A stretch of DNA of 20,085 nucleotides from Clostridia bacterium (lineage in GTDB: Bacteria > Bacillota > Clostridia > Christensenellales > Aristaeellaceae): NCBI GenBank assembly GCA_900759005.1, contig CAAEUQ010000125.1, positions 1 to 20,085 on the forward strand, written 5' to 3'. The notes below the pieces were generated by a model, which had not been told where the DNA came from, did not search any database, and worked only from the letters and a program-made list of their open reading frames with translations. The translations under genes were made by a program, and so were the position numbers. This document shows, piece after piece, positions 6,187 to 13,962 of this stretch; position 1 is the first letter of the stretch; each line of letters begins with the position of its first letter.

Positions 6187-7563
6187 ATGAGCCAAAACAC
6201 CTATGAACTGATCGCGCTGGCGATGCGCTATTTCTTTGCCGGAATGATGCTTCTGATCGTGCTGCGCGCGGGCAGGGGCGCTTTGATCGACAGCCGCCGC
6301 GCCGCGCGGCTGAGAAAGCTTTCGCCGATGGCGGGCGTCGTCGGCGAGCTGGTCGTAATCGAGGGCGACGGGAAAATCCGCCGCGGAATGCGCTATCCGG
6401 TGATTCGAGAAGGGCTGATCGGCTCGTCGCGCCGCGCGGATCTGTCGATTCGCCACCCGTCGGTGCGCCGCCGCCACGCGTATTTTCAGCTGACGGAGAA
6501 CGGGCTGCGCGTTCGCGGTCATGCGGGTGCGAAGCTTTATGTCGCGAAGCATACGCCGGTGCGCGAAATTCTGCTGGGCGACGGCGGCTCGTTCGCTGTT
6601 GGAAAGATTCGGCTGCTGCTGGTGCTGGGCGACGGACGTTCGGACGAAGACGCGCTGTTTACGCCGCACAGCCCCGCGATTCACAGCTCCGATTCCGATG
6701 AACCGCAATCCGTCCCGACCGATCCCGACGCACCGTTCCGCAGACCGCAGGAAGGCGAAGAAGTCTTCGGCAGCGATTCGGATGATTCTCTTTACAATCG
6801 CCGCGAAAACGAATCCGGCGGGAACTGGCAGAATGAGGATTCCGGAGAGGATGAGGATTTCCGCGAGGATGGATATTCCCGTAAAGGCGGATATTCGCGG
6901 GAAGATGAAGATCCGCAGCGTTCGGAAGACCGCCGCATGACAGATTTCGGCGATGAGCGTTATCGCCGAACGGTAGATTCAGATGACGCACACAGCCGGC
7001 GTGCGAATATTTCCGGCGAGGGGTATTATCACCGAACGGCGGATTCGGATGACGCGAATGAACGCCGTGCGGACACTTCCGGAAACGATTGCCATCGCCG
7101 CGCGGCAGGTCATCGCGCTGTGCATTTCAGCGGCGAAAAACGCTATCGCCGTTCCGCCGAGGACGATTGCAGCGCAGATGACTTCGAATCGGAGAATCGC
7201 TATCGCCGTTCCGCCGGGGACGATTGCAACGCAAATGACTTCGAATCGGAGAATCGCTATTGCCGTTCCGCCGGAGACGTTTACAATGCGGACGATCTCG
7301 AAACCGAGAATTGCTATCGCCGTCCCGCTGAGGACGATTACAACGCAAATGACTTCGAAACCGAGAATCGCTATCGCCGTTCCGCCGAGGACGATTACGG
7401 TACGGACGATGCTTTCGACGGCGATTTTTCAGACGGCGATTTCTTCTCCGTCAAATCCGATTACGCGTCGAAACGCCGGCGCACCGACGAACGCGTTCCG
7501 CGCAATTATCGCCCCGCACGCCGTTCCGGCACTCGCAAACGCCGTCCCGACGGGGAATTCTGA
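6187..7563 (+). CDS. Membrane-anchored FHA-like protein with repetitive charged tail
   Basis: The predicted protein has 458 residues. A single N-terminal membrane segment (about 8-27, ending LLIVLRAGRG) is followed by a basic stretch and an FHA-like beta domain (about 70-145; IGSSRRADLSIRHPSVRRRH at 78-97 aligns without gaps to the FHA core). The canonical phosphothreonine contacts are altered: the Arg of 'GR' is Ser80 and the Ser of 'SRRH' is Arg94. Residues from about 158 to the end are an acidic/arginine-rich, probably disordered tail, with two 22-residue repeats and then five 19-residue tandem repeats (7135-7419). ATG 6187 is preceded by AGGAGG at good spacing; upstream in-frame ATGs overlap the promoter or lack a site. 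The next genes are ftsW and pbpA. FHA proteins next to SEDS/PBP pairs commonly coordinate wall synthesis, so a scaffold role is plausible. No Ser/Thr kinase gene is in the window. Confidence 0.82.
   Translation: MSQNTYELIALAMRYFFAGMMLLIVLRAGRGALIDSRRAARLRKLSPMAGVVGELVVIEGDGKIRRGMRYPVIREGLIGSSRRADLSIRHPSVRRRHAYFQLTENGLRVRGHAGAKLYVAKHTPVREILLGDGGSFAVGKIRLLLVLGDGRSDEDALFTPHSPAIHSSDSDEPQSVPTDPDAPFRRPQEGEEVFGSDSDDSLYNRRENESGGNWQNEDSGEDEDFREDGYSRKGGYSREDEDPQRSEDRRMTDFGDERYRRTVDSDDAHSRRANISGEGYYHRTADSDDANERRADTSGNDCHRRAAGHRAVHFSGEKRYRRSAEDDCSADDFESENRYRRSAGDDCNANDFESENRYCRSAGDVYNADDLETENCYRRPAEDDYNANDFETENRYRRSAEDDYGTDDAFDGDFSDGDFFSVKSDYASKRRRTDERVPRNYRPARRSGTRKRRPDGEF
7135..7419 (+). repeat. Five tandem 57-bp coding repeats in the FHA-like gene
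   Basis: Five in-frame copies of a 57-base (19-residue) unit begin at 7135, 7192, 7249, 7306 and 7363. The consensus is ENRYRRSAEDDYNANDFES. Copies 1, 2 and 4 are the most alike; copy 5 diverges at its end. DNA identity is high, indicating recent duplication. Since the unit is a multiple of three, copy-number change would leave the frame intact. Confidence 0.9.
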
Positions 7564-7613
7564 ATTCGCTTTGATGCAAAAGAACCTTCGCAGTGCGGCG
7601 TCTCTCAAAATAT

Positions 7614-7680
7614 CGCGCGGAATGCGGGGCGGTTTTCGCCGATCTTCCCATCGCGGAATGCTTTGAAAATTCCGCGCGGC
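7614..7680 (+). other. Competing inverted repeats in the 174-base leader of ftsW
   Basis: The gap 7564-7737 has no gene. The arm ATTCCGCG(CG) at 7669-7678 can pair with CGCGGAAT at 7652-7659 (8 bp, 9-base loop) or with CGCGCGGAAT at 7614-7623 (10 bp, long loop). These pairings are mutually exclusive. A small CGGC/GCCG hairpin follows (7677-7688). No U-tract follows directly; a T-rich stretch (ATTTATTTT) begins about 8 bases later. It may be an end signal for the FHA gene or a leader structure for ftsW. Confidence 0.4.
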
Positions 7681-7737
7681 GACCTGCCGTGAAGATTTAT
7701 TTTCCGGCTTCATTCTCTTTTTGAAAGGAGTTTTGCA

Positions 7738-9039
7738 ATGCCCAATCGAACGCAGAAAATGCGGCGCGCGCTGATGCGCGTGAATACCCGGCTGCTGCTT
7801 TCGGCGGTCATGCTTTTGCAGTTCGCCGCGCTGTCGCTTGCCGCGTTCCGCGGAGAAACCGTGAGCGTTCAGACGCTGATTTTCGCATTCGCCGTGCCGA
7901 TTGCGACGATGGCGGTTACGCTGCTGACTTCAAAGCTCTGGCCTGTGGACCGCGCGATTCTGATTCTGGTGCTGTTTCTGCTTTCCATCGGCGTTATCAC
8001 GCTTTCCGCAATCGCCAAATCGGAATCCACGCCGCGCACGCACGCGATTTACGTGCTCGCCGGTCTGGTCGCGATGCTGTTCGGCGCACAGTTCATTCGC
8101 TCGTGGAAGACGTGGAAGAAATACGCGCCGTATCTGGCGGTTTTGTGCCTGATTGCACTGGCGACGCCGTATCTGCCGAAGATCGGCGTATACAAAAACG
8201 GCGCGCGCAACTGGATTCAGATCATTCCCGAAAAGCTCACGATTCAGCCGAGCGAATTCATGAAGCCTGTGCTGATCGTGGTTCTCGCCTCGGGCTTTTC
8301 CAATCGCCCGCGGTTCGTCAAATGCCTGCCGACAATCGCTTTTGCGGCGCTCTGCTGCGCGATTCTCCTGTCCGAGCACGATCTGGGCGCGGTGCTTCTG
8401 TATTATCTGACGACGGTGTTCATGTATTACGCGGCAACCTCGAACGCTCTTCTGACGCTCGCGGGGCTCGGCATGGGCGGCGGCGCGGCGGTAATCGCAT
8501 ATCATGCATTCGAATACGTGCGCGACCGAATCGCGATCTGGAAAAACCCGTGGATCGACCCGCAGAAGACCGGTTATCAGCTGGTGCAGTCGCTGATTGC
8601 GATCGGCTCGGGCGGGCTGTTCGGCATGGGGCTCGGGCTGGGCAGCCCGACGAAGGTGCCGCTTTACCATTCGGATTTCATATTCGCCTCCATTGCGGAG
8701 GAATTCGGGCTGATTTTCGCGGTGGGATTGCTCGCGATTTACGCGATCATCATCCTGCGCGGGCTGATCGTCGCGATGAACGCGCGAACGAGCTTCCATT
8801 CGCTTACGGCGTTCGGGCTGGTGGTGCTGCTGGGGCTTCAGACGATGCTGATCGTGGGCGGCACGACAAAGCTTCTGCCGCTGACGGGCGTTACGCTTCC
8901 GCTGGTGGCTTACGGCGGCTCGTCGCTGGTGAGCGGATGTTTGTCGATGGGCATTCTGATCGGCATTTCATCGATGAACGCCGAGGACGAAGCGCGCGAT
9001 ATTGAGCGCATCGCGCTGATCGAGGAGGCGGAGCTATGA
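7738..9039 (+). CDS. SEDS-family peptidoglycan glycosyltransferase (FtsW/RodA/SpoVE type)
   Basis: This polytopic membrane protein of 433 residues has about ten predicted membrane segments. SEDS proteins polymerise lipid II into glycan strands at the outer face of the membrane, working with a class B PBP. Family motifs are clear: GARNWIQI followed by QPSEFMKPVLI, EHDLGAVLLYY, then PWIDPQKTGYQLVQSLIAIG with the essential Asp at 274, PLYHSDFIFASIAEEFG, and GGTTKLLPLTGVTLPLVAYGGSS near the C-terminus. AAAGGAG lies eight bases before the ATG. The stop overlaps the start of the PBP gene by four bases (ATGA), typical of translational coupling with its cognate transpeptidase. Whether it serves division, elongation or sporulation cannot be told from sequence, so I give no gene symbol. 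Confidence 0.95.
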   Translation: MPNRTQKMRRALMRVNTRLLLSAVMLLQFAALSLAAFRGETVSVQTLIFAFAVPIATMAVTLLTSKLWPVDRAILILVLFLLSIGVITLSAIAKSESTPRTHAIYVLAGLVAMLFGAQFIRSWKTWKKYAPYLAVLCLIALATPYLPKIGVYKNGARNWIQIIPEKLTIQPSEFMKPVLIVVLASGFSNRPRFVKCLPTIAFAALCCAILLSEHDLGAVLLYYLTTVFMYYAATSNALLTLAGLGMGGGAAVIAYHAFEYVRDRIAIWKNPWIDPQKTGYQLVQSLIAIGSGGLFGMGLGLGSPTKVPLYHSDFIFASIAEEFGLIFAVGLLAIYAIIILRGLIVAMNARTSFHSLTAFGLVVLLGLQTMLIVGGTTKLLPLTGVTLPLVAYGGSSLVSGCLSMGILIGISSMNAEDEARDIERIALIEEAEL

Positions 9040-10430
9040 AGGAACTGAGGCGCAATATGCGCTTTGTGGGCATGATCGTGGTTGCCGCGTTCATCGGTCT
9101 GGCGGCGTGGTTCGCGCTTACGGTATTCGAACAGGGCTCAATCTGGGCTTCGGACAGCTACAACACCCGCCTGCGGGCGACCGGCAATCAGCGCGGCGAT
9201 ATTGTGGATCGAAACGGCGTCGTGCTGGCGACGACGGTGGACGGCAGGCGCGTTTATCCGGACGACGAGCGCATTCGCCGCGCGCTGGCGGCGACGGTGG
9301 GCGATACATTGGGAATGTCCGGAACGGGCGTAGAGGGCTATTTCTCCTCGCAGCTGCTGGATCTTTCGGATTCGCTGGTGGAGCGCCTGAGCGCGCTCGG
9401 CGGCGGGAAGGAGCGCAAGGGCAGCTCGATTAAACTTACGATTGACGCGCGGCTGACGGCGTATGTTTCCGAAATCTTTCCCGAAGGCTATCGCGGCGCG
9501 GTGGTGATTCAGAATTACGCAACCGGCGAGGTGCTTTCCTGGGTTTCCAAGCCCGATTACGATCCCTATAACGCCGGCGGCGATTCCGTGGAGGACACGG
9601 CTTACTTAAACCGCTGCCTTCAGGGGCTTTACACGCCGGGCTCGGTATTCAAGCTCGTAACGCTCGCAAGCGCGATCGAGAGCGACCCGAACGTGCTGAA
9701 TCATACCTTTCTCTGCAACGGCACATGGGAATACGAGGGCGGCAAGATCGTCTGCGCCGGCAAAACCGCACACGGCGAAATCACGCTGGCGACGGCGCTG
9801 GAAAAGAGCTGCAACGTGACCTTCGGCAAGCTCGCCTATCAGCTCGGGCTCGACCGGCTGCGCGCGACGGCGGAGAAGCTGGGCTTTAACGAAAACCTGA
9901 AATTCGAGGATTTTACGATTTACAATTCGCAGTTTCCGAATTCGATTTCGAATATGTCCGATCTCGTCTGGGCGGGCATCGGTCAGGGCAAGGTGCTGGT
10001 TACGCCGATGCACATGGCGATGATTACCTCCTCCATTGCAAACGGCGGCGCGATGGTGAAGCCCACGCTGGTTCAGCAGATCACGAAATCCACCGGCGTA
10101 ATCGTTCAGGGCGCGCATTCGCCCACGTATCGCCAGGTAATCAGCGAGGATACCGCGCGCATCATTTCGGATTATATGTATCGGGCGGTTCAAAGCGGCA
10201 CGGCAAAGCGCGCGGCGATTGCCGGTTACGAGGTCTGCGGCAAGACCGGCTCCGCCGAAACCAGCGACGACAAGACGATCGAAACGAATTCATGGTACAC
10301 CGGATTCATCCGCGATTCGCGCTATCCATACGCCATCGCGGTGGTCATCGAACAGGGCGGCGCAGGTTCGCGTCTGGCGAGCGAACTGGCAAGCGCCGCG
10401 CTGAAGTACGCAATCGAACTCAATTCCTGA
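9036..10430 (+). CDS. Class B penicillin-binding protein (PbpA/PBP2-like transpeptidase)
   Basis: The 464-residue protein has one N-terminal membrane anchor (about 9-30) and an extracytoplasmic region. A short dimerisation segment contains the family's RGDIVDRNGVVLA (53-65), followed by a full transpeptidase domain. The three penicillin-binding motifs are intact: S203-V-F-K206 (in TPGSVFK), S258-C-N260 and K403-T-G405 (in CGKTGSAE). The protein is shorter than typical PBP2/PBP3 because the N-terminal pedestal is reduced, as in actinobacterial and clostridial PbpA proteins. It crosslinks the glycan strands made by the SEDS partner encoded immediately upstream, with which it overlaps by four bases. 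The ATG lies within the end of that gene and has GGAGG about nine bases upstream. Confidence 0.95.
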   Translation: MKELRRNMRFVGMIVVAAFIGLAAWFALTVFEQGSIWASDSYNTRLRATGNQRGDIVDRNGVVLATTVDGRRVYPDDERIRRALAATVGDTLGMSGTGVEGYFSSQLLDLSDSLVERLSALGGGKERKGSSIKLTIDARLTAYVSEIFPEGYRGAVVIQNYATGEVLSWVSKPDYDPYNAGGDSVEDTAYLNRCLQGLYTPGSVFKLVTLASAIESDPNVLNHTFLCNGTWEYEGGKIVCAGKTAHGEITLATALEKSCNVTFGKLAYQLGLDRLRATAEKLGFNENLKFEDFTIYNSQFPNSISNMSDLVWAGIGQGKVLVTPMHMAMITSSIANGGAMVKPTLVQQITKSTGVIVQGAHSPTYRQVISEDTARIISDYMYRAVQSGTAKRAAIAGYEVCGKTGSAETSDDKTIETNSWYTGFIRDSRYPYAIAVVIEQGGAGSRLASELASAALKYAIELNS

Positions 10431-10448
10431 AAGGGGGATTTATTGATC

Positions 10449-11150
10449 ATGCTGACCGTCAACCATCTCACGCGGAGATACGTCTCCGGGCCCGCTGTGG
10501 ACGATATTTCATTCGCGCTCGAAGCGGGGAAAACGTGCGCGCTGCTGGGGCCGAACGGCTCGGGCAAGACGACGCTGATGAAGATGATCGCCGGGCTCGT
10601 TCAGCCCACGCGCGGCGAAATTCTGTTTGAAAACGCGCCGATCGGCGTAAGCTCCAAGGCGCGGATCGCCTATATGCCAACGGAGAATTACTTCTATAAT
10701 TACATGACCGTTCGCGACGCGGGAAAATACTATTCGGACTTCTTTTCCGATTTCAGCATTCAGAAATACGAAGCCATGATCGACCGCATGGAGCTGCGCC
10801 CGCGCGATAAGATCCGCGCGCTGTCCTCGGGCATGAGCGCCAAGCTCCGCCTTGCACTGACGCTTTGCCGCGACGCGAAGCTCATGATGTTCGACGAGCC
10901 GCTCAACGGCGTAGACATCTTAACGCGCGCGGAGGTCGTAAACGCGATTGCCGAAAGCCGGCAGGCGGGCAGATCGATGCTGATTTCCACGCATCTGGTG
11001 GACGAGCTGGAGCCGCACATCGACTGCGCGATTTACATGAAGCGCGGCAAAATCGCCGCGATGGGCACGCGCGAGGAGCTGACGCGCGAGGGCACGCTCA
11101 CGGAGCTGTATCTGAAAATCTACGGTCAGGGAGGCGAAAAGGATGCTTAA
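10449..11150 (+). CDS. ABC transporter ATP-binding protein
   Basis: This is a 233-residue cytoplasmic ATPase subunit. The Walker A motif is GPNGSGKTT (34-42), the signature is the variant SSGMS (126-130) instead of LSGGQ, Walker B is LMMFDEP with D149 and the catalytic E150, and the switch histidine is H182 in STH. The variant signature and the short C-terminus resemble the BcrA/YtrB type that pairs with a separate single-gene permease. The substrate is unknown; drug or peptide export and cell-envelope functions are both common. The start is uncertain: ATG 10449 is used here, but a TTG at 10443 is better spaced from GGGGG (10433-10437) and would add two residues. The gene begins shortly after the PBP stop and overlaps the permease gene by eight bases. 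Confidence 0.93.
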   Translation: MLTVNHLTRRYVSGPAVDDISFALEAGKTCALLGPNGSGKTTLMKMIAGLVQPTRGEILFENAPIGVSSKARIAYMPTENYFYNYMTVRDAGKYYSDFFSDFSIQKYEAMIDRMELRPRDKIRALSSGMSAKLRLALTLCRDAKLMMFDEPLNGVDILTRAEVVNAIAESRQAGRSMLISTHLVDELEPHIDCAIYMKRGKIAAMGTREELTREGTLTELYLKIYGQGGEKDA

Positions 11151-11952
11151 ACTGCTGAAATACGAATTCCGCAAGGCGCTGAACGCATTTCTCGCGCTGC
11201 TCGGAATCACTGCGGCGCTCGAAATCTACTTTCTCGCCGCGCTTTCAACGAAAAACGAAAACCATCTGGTGATCTCTTCGCTGCTTCTGATGTTCTCGGC
11301 GTATGCGTCGGCGATCTTCGTGTTCGTGCGCGGCATTACCAGCTATTCCGGCGAGCTTCGCAGCCGCGCGAGCTATCTGATTTTCCTAACGCCCAATTCC
11401 ACGGTAAAGATTCTCGCGTCCAAATACCTGTACACATTCGTAAACGGGCTTCTGTTTCTGTGTCTGTTCGGGTATCTGACGTATCTCGATTTCGGGCTTC
11501 TCGCCACGAAGTATTACAGCTACACCGGCTTCTATTCCGGCATCAAGGCGCTTCTGCGCTCGAACGGCGTTTACCTCGATCAGATTCTGGGCGGCGGGCT
11601 TTTCATGATCGCGTTTACGTTTATCAAGCTCCTGTCGACGATCGGCGTCGCGTATTTCGCCATCACATTGAGCCACACGCTGCTGCACGACAAGAAATGG
11701 CGCTGGCTTCCGGCGCTGGTAATGTTCTGCGCGCTGAGCTGGGGCGTAAACTACATCTGCTCGCTGTTCCCGTCCGCGGTCGATCAGCTGGTCATGATCG
11801 ATATGACCGGCACGCAGGTCGTTCCGGACAGTCAGTCGCTTTCGTCGATTCTCGCGCCCGCGCTTCTGCCCACGCTGGGCGTAAGCGTCGCGGTGATTGC
11901 CGCTTCGCTGTTCGGCAGCGCGCATTTGCTCAAAAAGAGCGTAAGCCTGTAA
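11143..11952 (+). CDS. ABC transporter permease (ABC-2-like)
   Basis: This 269-residue membrane protein has about six predicted helices: around 15-35, 44-66, 95-118, 150-175, 188-205 and 242-262. The N-terminus MLKLLKYEFRKALNAF is the amphipathic start typical of ABC-2-type permeases. The start overlaps the end of the ATPase gene by eight bases and GGGAGG lies 8-13 bases upstream, so the two proteins form one transporter. No specific subfamily is recognised. There is no large extracellular domain, so a BceB-like sensor permease is unlikely. uvrC starts 12 bases after the stop. Confidence 0.85.
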   Translation: MLKLLKYEFRKALNAFLALLGITAALEIYFLAALSTKNENHLVISSLLLMFSAYASAIFVFVRGITSYSGELRSRASYLIFLTPNSTVKILASKYLYTFVNGLLFLCLFGYLTYLDFGLLATKYYSYTGFYSGIKALLRSNGVYLDQILGGGLFMIAFTFIKLLSTIGVAYFAITLSHTLLHDKKWRWLPALVMFCALSWGVNYICSLFPSAVDQLVMIDMTGTQVVPDSQSLSSILAPALLPTLGVSVAVIAASLFGSAHLLKKSVSL

Positions 11953-11964
11953 AAGGAGAAAATT

Positions 11965-13833
11965 ATGAACGCCACGCTTGAATGGAAAATCGCCAATCTT
12001 CCCGAATCGCCGGGCTGCTATCTGATGAAGCACGAGGGCGAAATCATCTATGTCGGCAAGGCGAAAAACCTGAAAAACCGCGTCTCCCAGTATTTCCACT
12101 ACAGCCGCGCGCACACGCCGAAGGTGCGCGCGATGGTGGAAAAGATCGATGATTTCGATATTATTCTGGTCGAAGGCGAGCTGGAGGCGTTCACGCTCGA
12201 ATGCAATTTGATCAAGCTCCATATGCCGCATTACAACATTCTCCTAAAGGACGACAAGGCGTATCCCTATCTCCGCGTCGACCTTTCGGAGGATTTTCCG
12301 CGCATCGAGCTCGCGCGCCGGCAGGAAAAGGACGGCGCGAAATACTTCGGCCCCTATCGCGGCGCAACGATCGTTCGCGAGGTACTGGACGTGATCAATA
12401 TGCTCTATCCGCTGCGCACGTGCGGCTATCGGATGGACAAGCCGCGCCGCCCCTGCCTGCAAAGCCAGATCGGGCGCTGCGTCGCGCCGTGCACGGGAAA
12501 CGTATCGCGCGAGGATTACCGCGCGCTGCTCGATCAGGCGATCGCGTTCCTAAACGGCAAATACAAGCCCGTGATCGCGGAGCTGACCGAGCGAATGAAC
12601 GAATGCGCCAAAGCGATGAATTACGAGGGCGCCGCCGTTTACCGCGACCGGATCCGCGCCGTTCAGGAGCTGAACGAAAAGCAGACCGCGATTTCCACCG
12701 CGGACAGCGACCGCGACGTCATTGCCTGTCTCGCGCACGACGCCGATCAGCTGGTGCAAATCCTGTTCATTCGCTCCGGACGCATGATCGGCTCTGAATT
12801 TTTCACCCTTGAGGGGGCGGGCGATGATCCCGCCGGCGAAGTGCTGACGCAGTTCATGCTGCAATACTATTCCGAAGAAAACCTGCCGCCGAAGGAAATT
12901 CTCACCTCTGCGGAGATTCCCGAGCGCGAAATCGTCGAAAGCCTGCTTTCGGAAACGACCGGCGCGCGCGTATATCTTGCAAATCCCCGGCGCGGCGACA
13001 AGCTCCGCCTGATCAGCGTGGCGCTGAAAAACCTGCGCGATCGGGCGATCAAAATCGACAGGTCGCTCGAAAACACCCGCGCGCGCACGATCGGCGCGGC
13101 GGAAGAGCTCGCGCGCGTGCTGGGACTGAACCGGACGCTGCGGCGCATCGAGGGCTATGACATTTCGAACACGCAGGGCGTGCTCAGCGTCGCGAGCGAG
13201 GTTGTGATGATCGACGGCAAATGCGCAAACGACCAGTACCGGCATTATCGCATCAAGACCGTTCAGGGCGCGAACGATTTCGCGTCCATGCACGAGGTGA
13301 TCACCCGCCGCCTGCTCCACGGTCAGTCGGAGCTTGCCGAGCGCCGCGCCGAGGGCCTCGATCCGCGCGGCGGAAAGTTTTCGGATCTGCCCGATCTGAT
13401 TCTGATCGACGGCGGCGCGGGGCAGCTCGCCGCGGCGCAGGACGCAATGCACGCCTGCGGCATGAACATTCCGATGTTCGGTCTGGCAAAGCGCATCGAG
13501 GAAATCGTGCTGCCGGAATCGGACACGCGCATCGTGCTCGACCGGCATTCAAACGCGCTGCATCTGATTCAGCGCCTGCGCGACGAAGCGCACCGGTTCG
13601 CGATCACGCACCATCGCGCGCTGCGCAGCAAAGCGTCCGTCGCATCGCGGCTGGATACCGTCGCAGGCGTTGGTGAAAACCGCCGAAGGGCGATCCTCAA
13701 GCATTTCAAAACCGTTGAAGCGCTCAAAGCCGCCACCGCCGATGAAATCGCTCAGGTGCCCGGTCTCCCCGAAAGCGTCGCATACAATGTCTACGCCATG
13801 CTTCACGAAGGTGAAAACGAATCGGAGGATTAA
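11965..13833 (+). CDS. uvrC: UvrABC system endonuclease subunit C
   Basis: The 622-residue protein is full length for UvrC, which makes both incisions around a lesion during nucleotide excision repair. Domain order is standard. A GIY-YIG nuclease (10-95; PGCYLMK ... IIYVGKAKNLKNRV) makes the 3' cut. A cysteine cluster C153, C164, C172, C176 matches the iron-sulfur ligands described for UvrC. A UVR motif for UvrB contact lies at about 199-236. The RNase H-like domain that makes the 5' cut has D399 (GYDISN) and D482 (LILIDGGAGQ). Two helix-hairpin-helix motifs end the protein (about 568-618, VAGVGENRRRAIL ... VPGLPESVA). AAGGAG precedes the ATG at good spacing. uvrA and uvrB are not in the window. 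An AlkZ-like glycosylase candidate follows. Confidence 0.97.
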   Translation: MNATLEWKIANLPESPGCYLMKHEGEIIYVGKAKNLKNRVSQYFHYSRAHTPKVRAMVEKIDDFDIILVEGELEAFTLECNLIKLHMPHYNILLKDDKAYPYLRVDLSEDFPRIELARRQEKDGAKYFGPYRGATIVREVLDVINMLYPLRTCGYRMDKPRRPCLQSQIGRCVAPCTGNVSREDYRALLDQAIAFLNGKYKPVIAELTERMNECAKAMNYEGAAVYRDRIRAVQELNEKQTAISTADSDRDVIACLAHDADQLVQILFIRSGRMIGSEFFTLEGAGDDPAGEVLTQFMLQYYSEENLPPKEILTSAEIPEREIVESLLSETTGARVYLANPRRGDKLRLISVALKNLRDRAIKIDRSLENTRARTIGAAEELARVLGLNRTLRRIEGYDISNTQGVLSVASEVVMIDGKCANDQYRHYRIKTVQGANDFASMHEVITRRLLHGQSELAERRAEGLDPRGGKFSDLPDLILIDGGAGQLAAAQDAMHACGMNIPMFGLAKRIEEIVLPESDTRIVLDRHSNALHLIQRLRDEAHRFAITHHRALRSKASVASRLDTVAGVGENRRRAILKHFKTVEALKAATADEIAQVPGLPESVAYNVYAMLHEGENESED

Positions 13834-13890
13834 ATCGGGAAGGTAAAAGGTTGGATATTTCCACGAGCAAAGCCATAAACGCGCGGTTCA

Positions 13891-13924
13891 CGCAGCCGCC
13901 CAAATCGCTGCGGCGCGACTTTTC
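13891..13924 (+). terminator. Weak terminator-like hairpin after uvrC
   Basis: CGCAGC (13891-13896) and GCTGCG (13907-13912) pair over a 10-base loop, followed eight bases later by TTTT. It lies in the 129-base gap between uvrC and the next gene, where nothing else stands out. Confidence 0.3.
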
Positions 13925-13962
13925 GGCATTTGAAATCGCTTTTTCTATGTAAGGAGAATCCG

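Noticed and set aside
7135..7419. Regular 57-bp repeats that might suggest a CRISPR array
   Set aside because: Units are contiguous, without unique spacers, in frame with the FHA-like gene, and encode a degenerate 19-residue peptide repeat.
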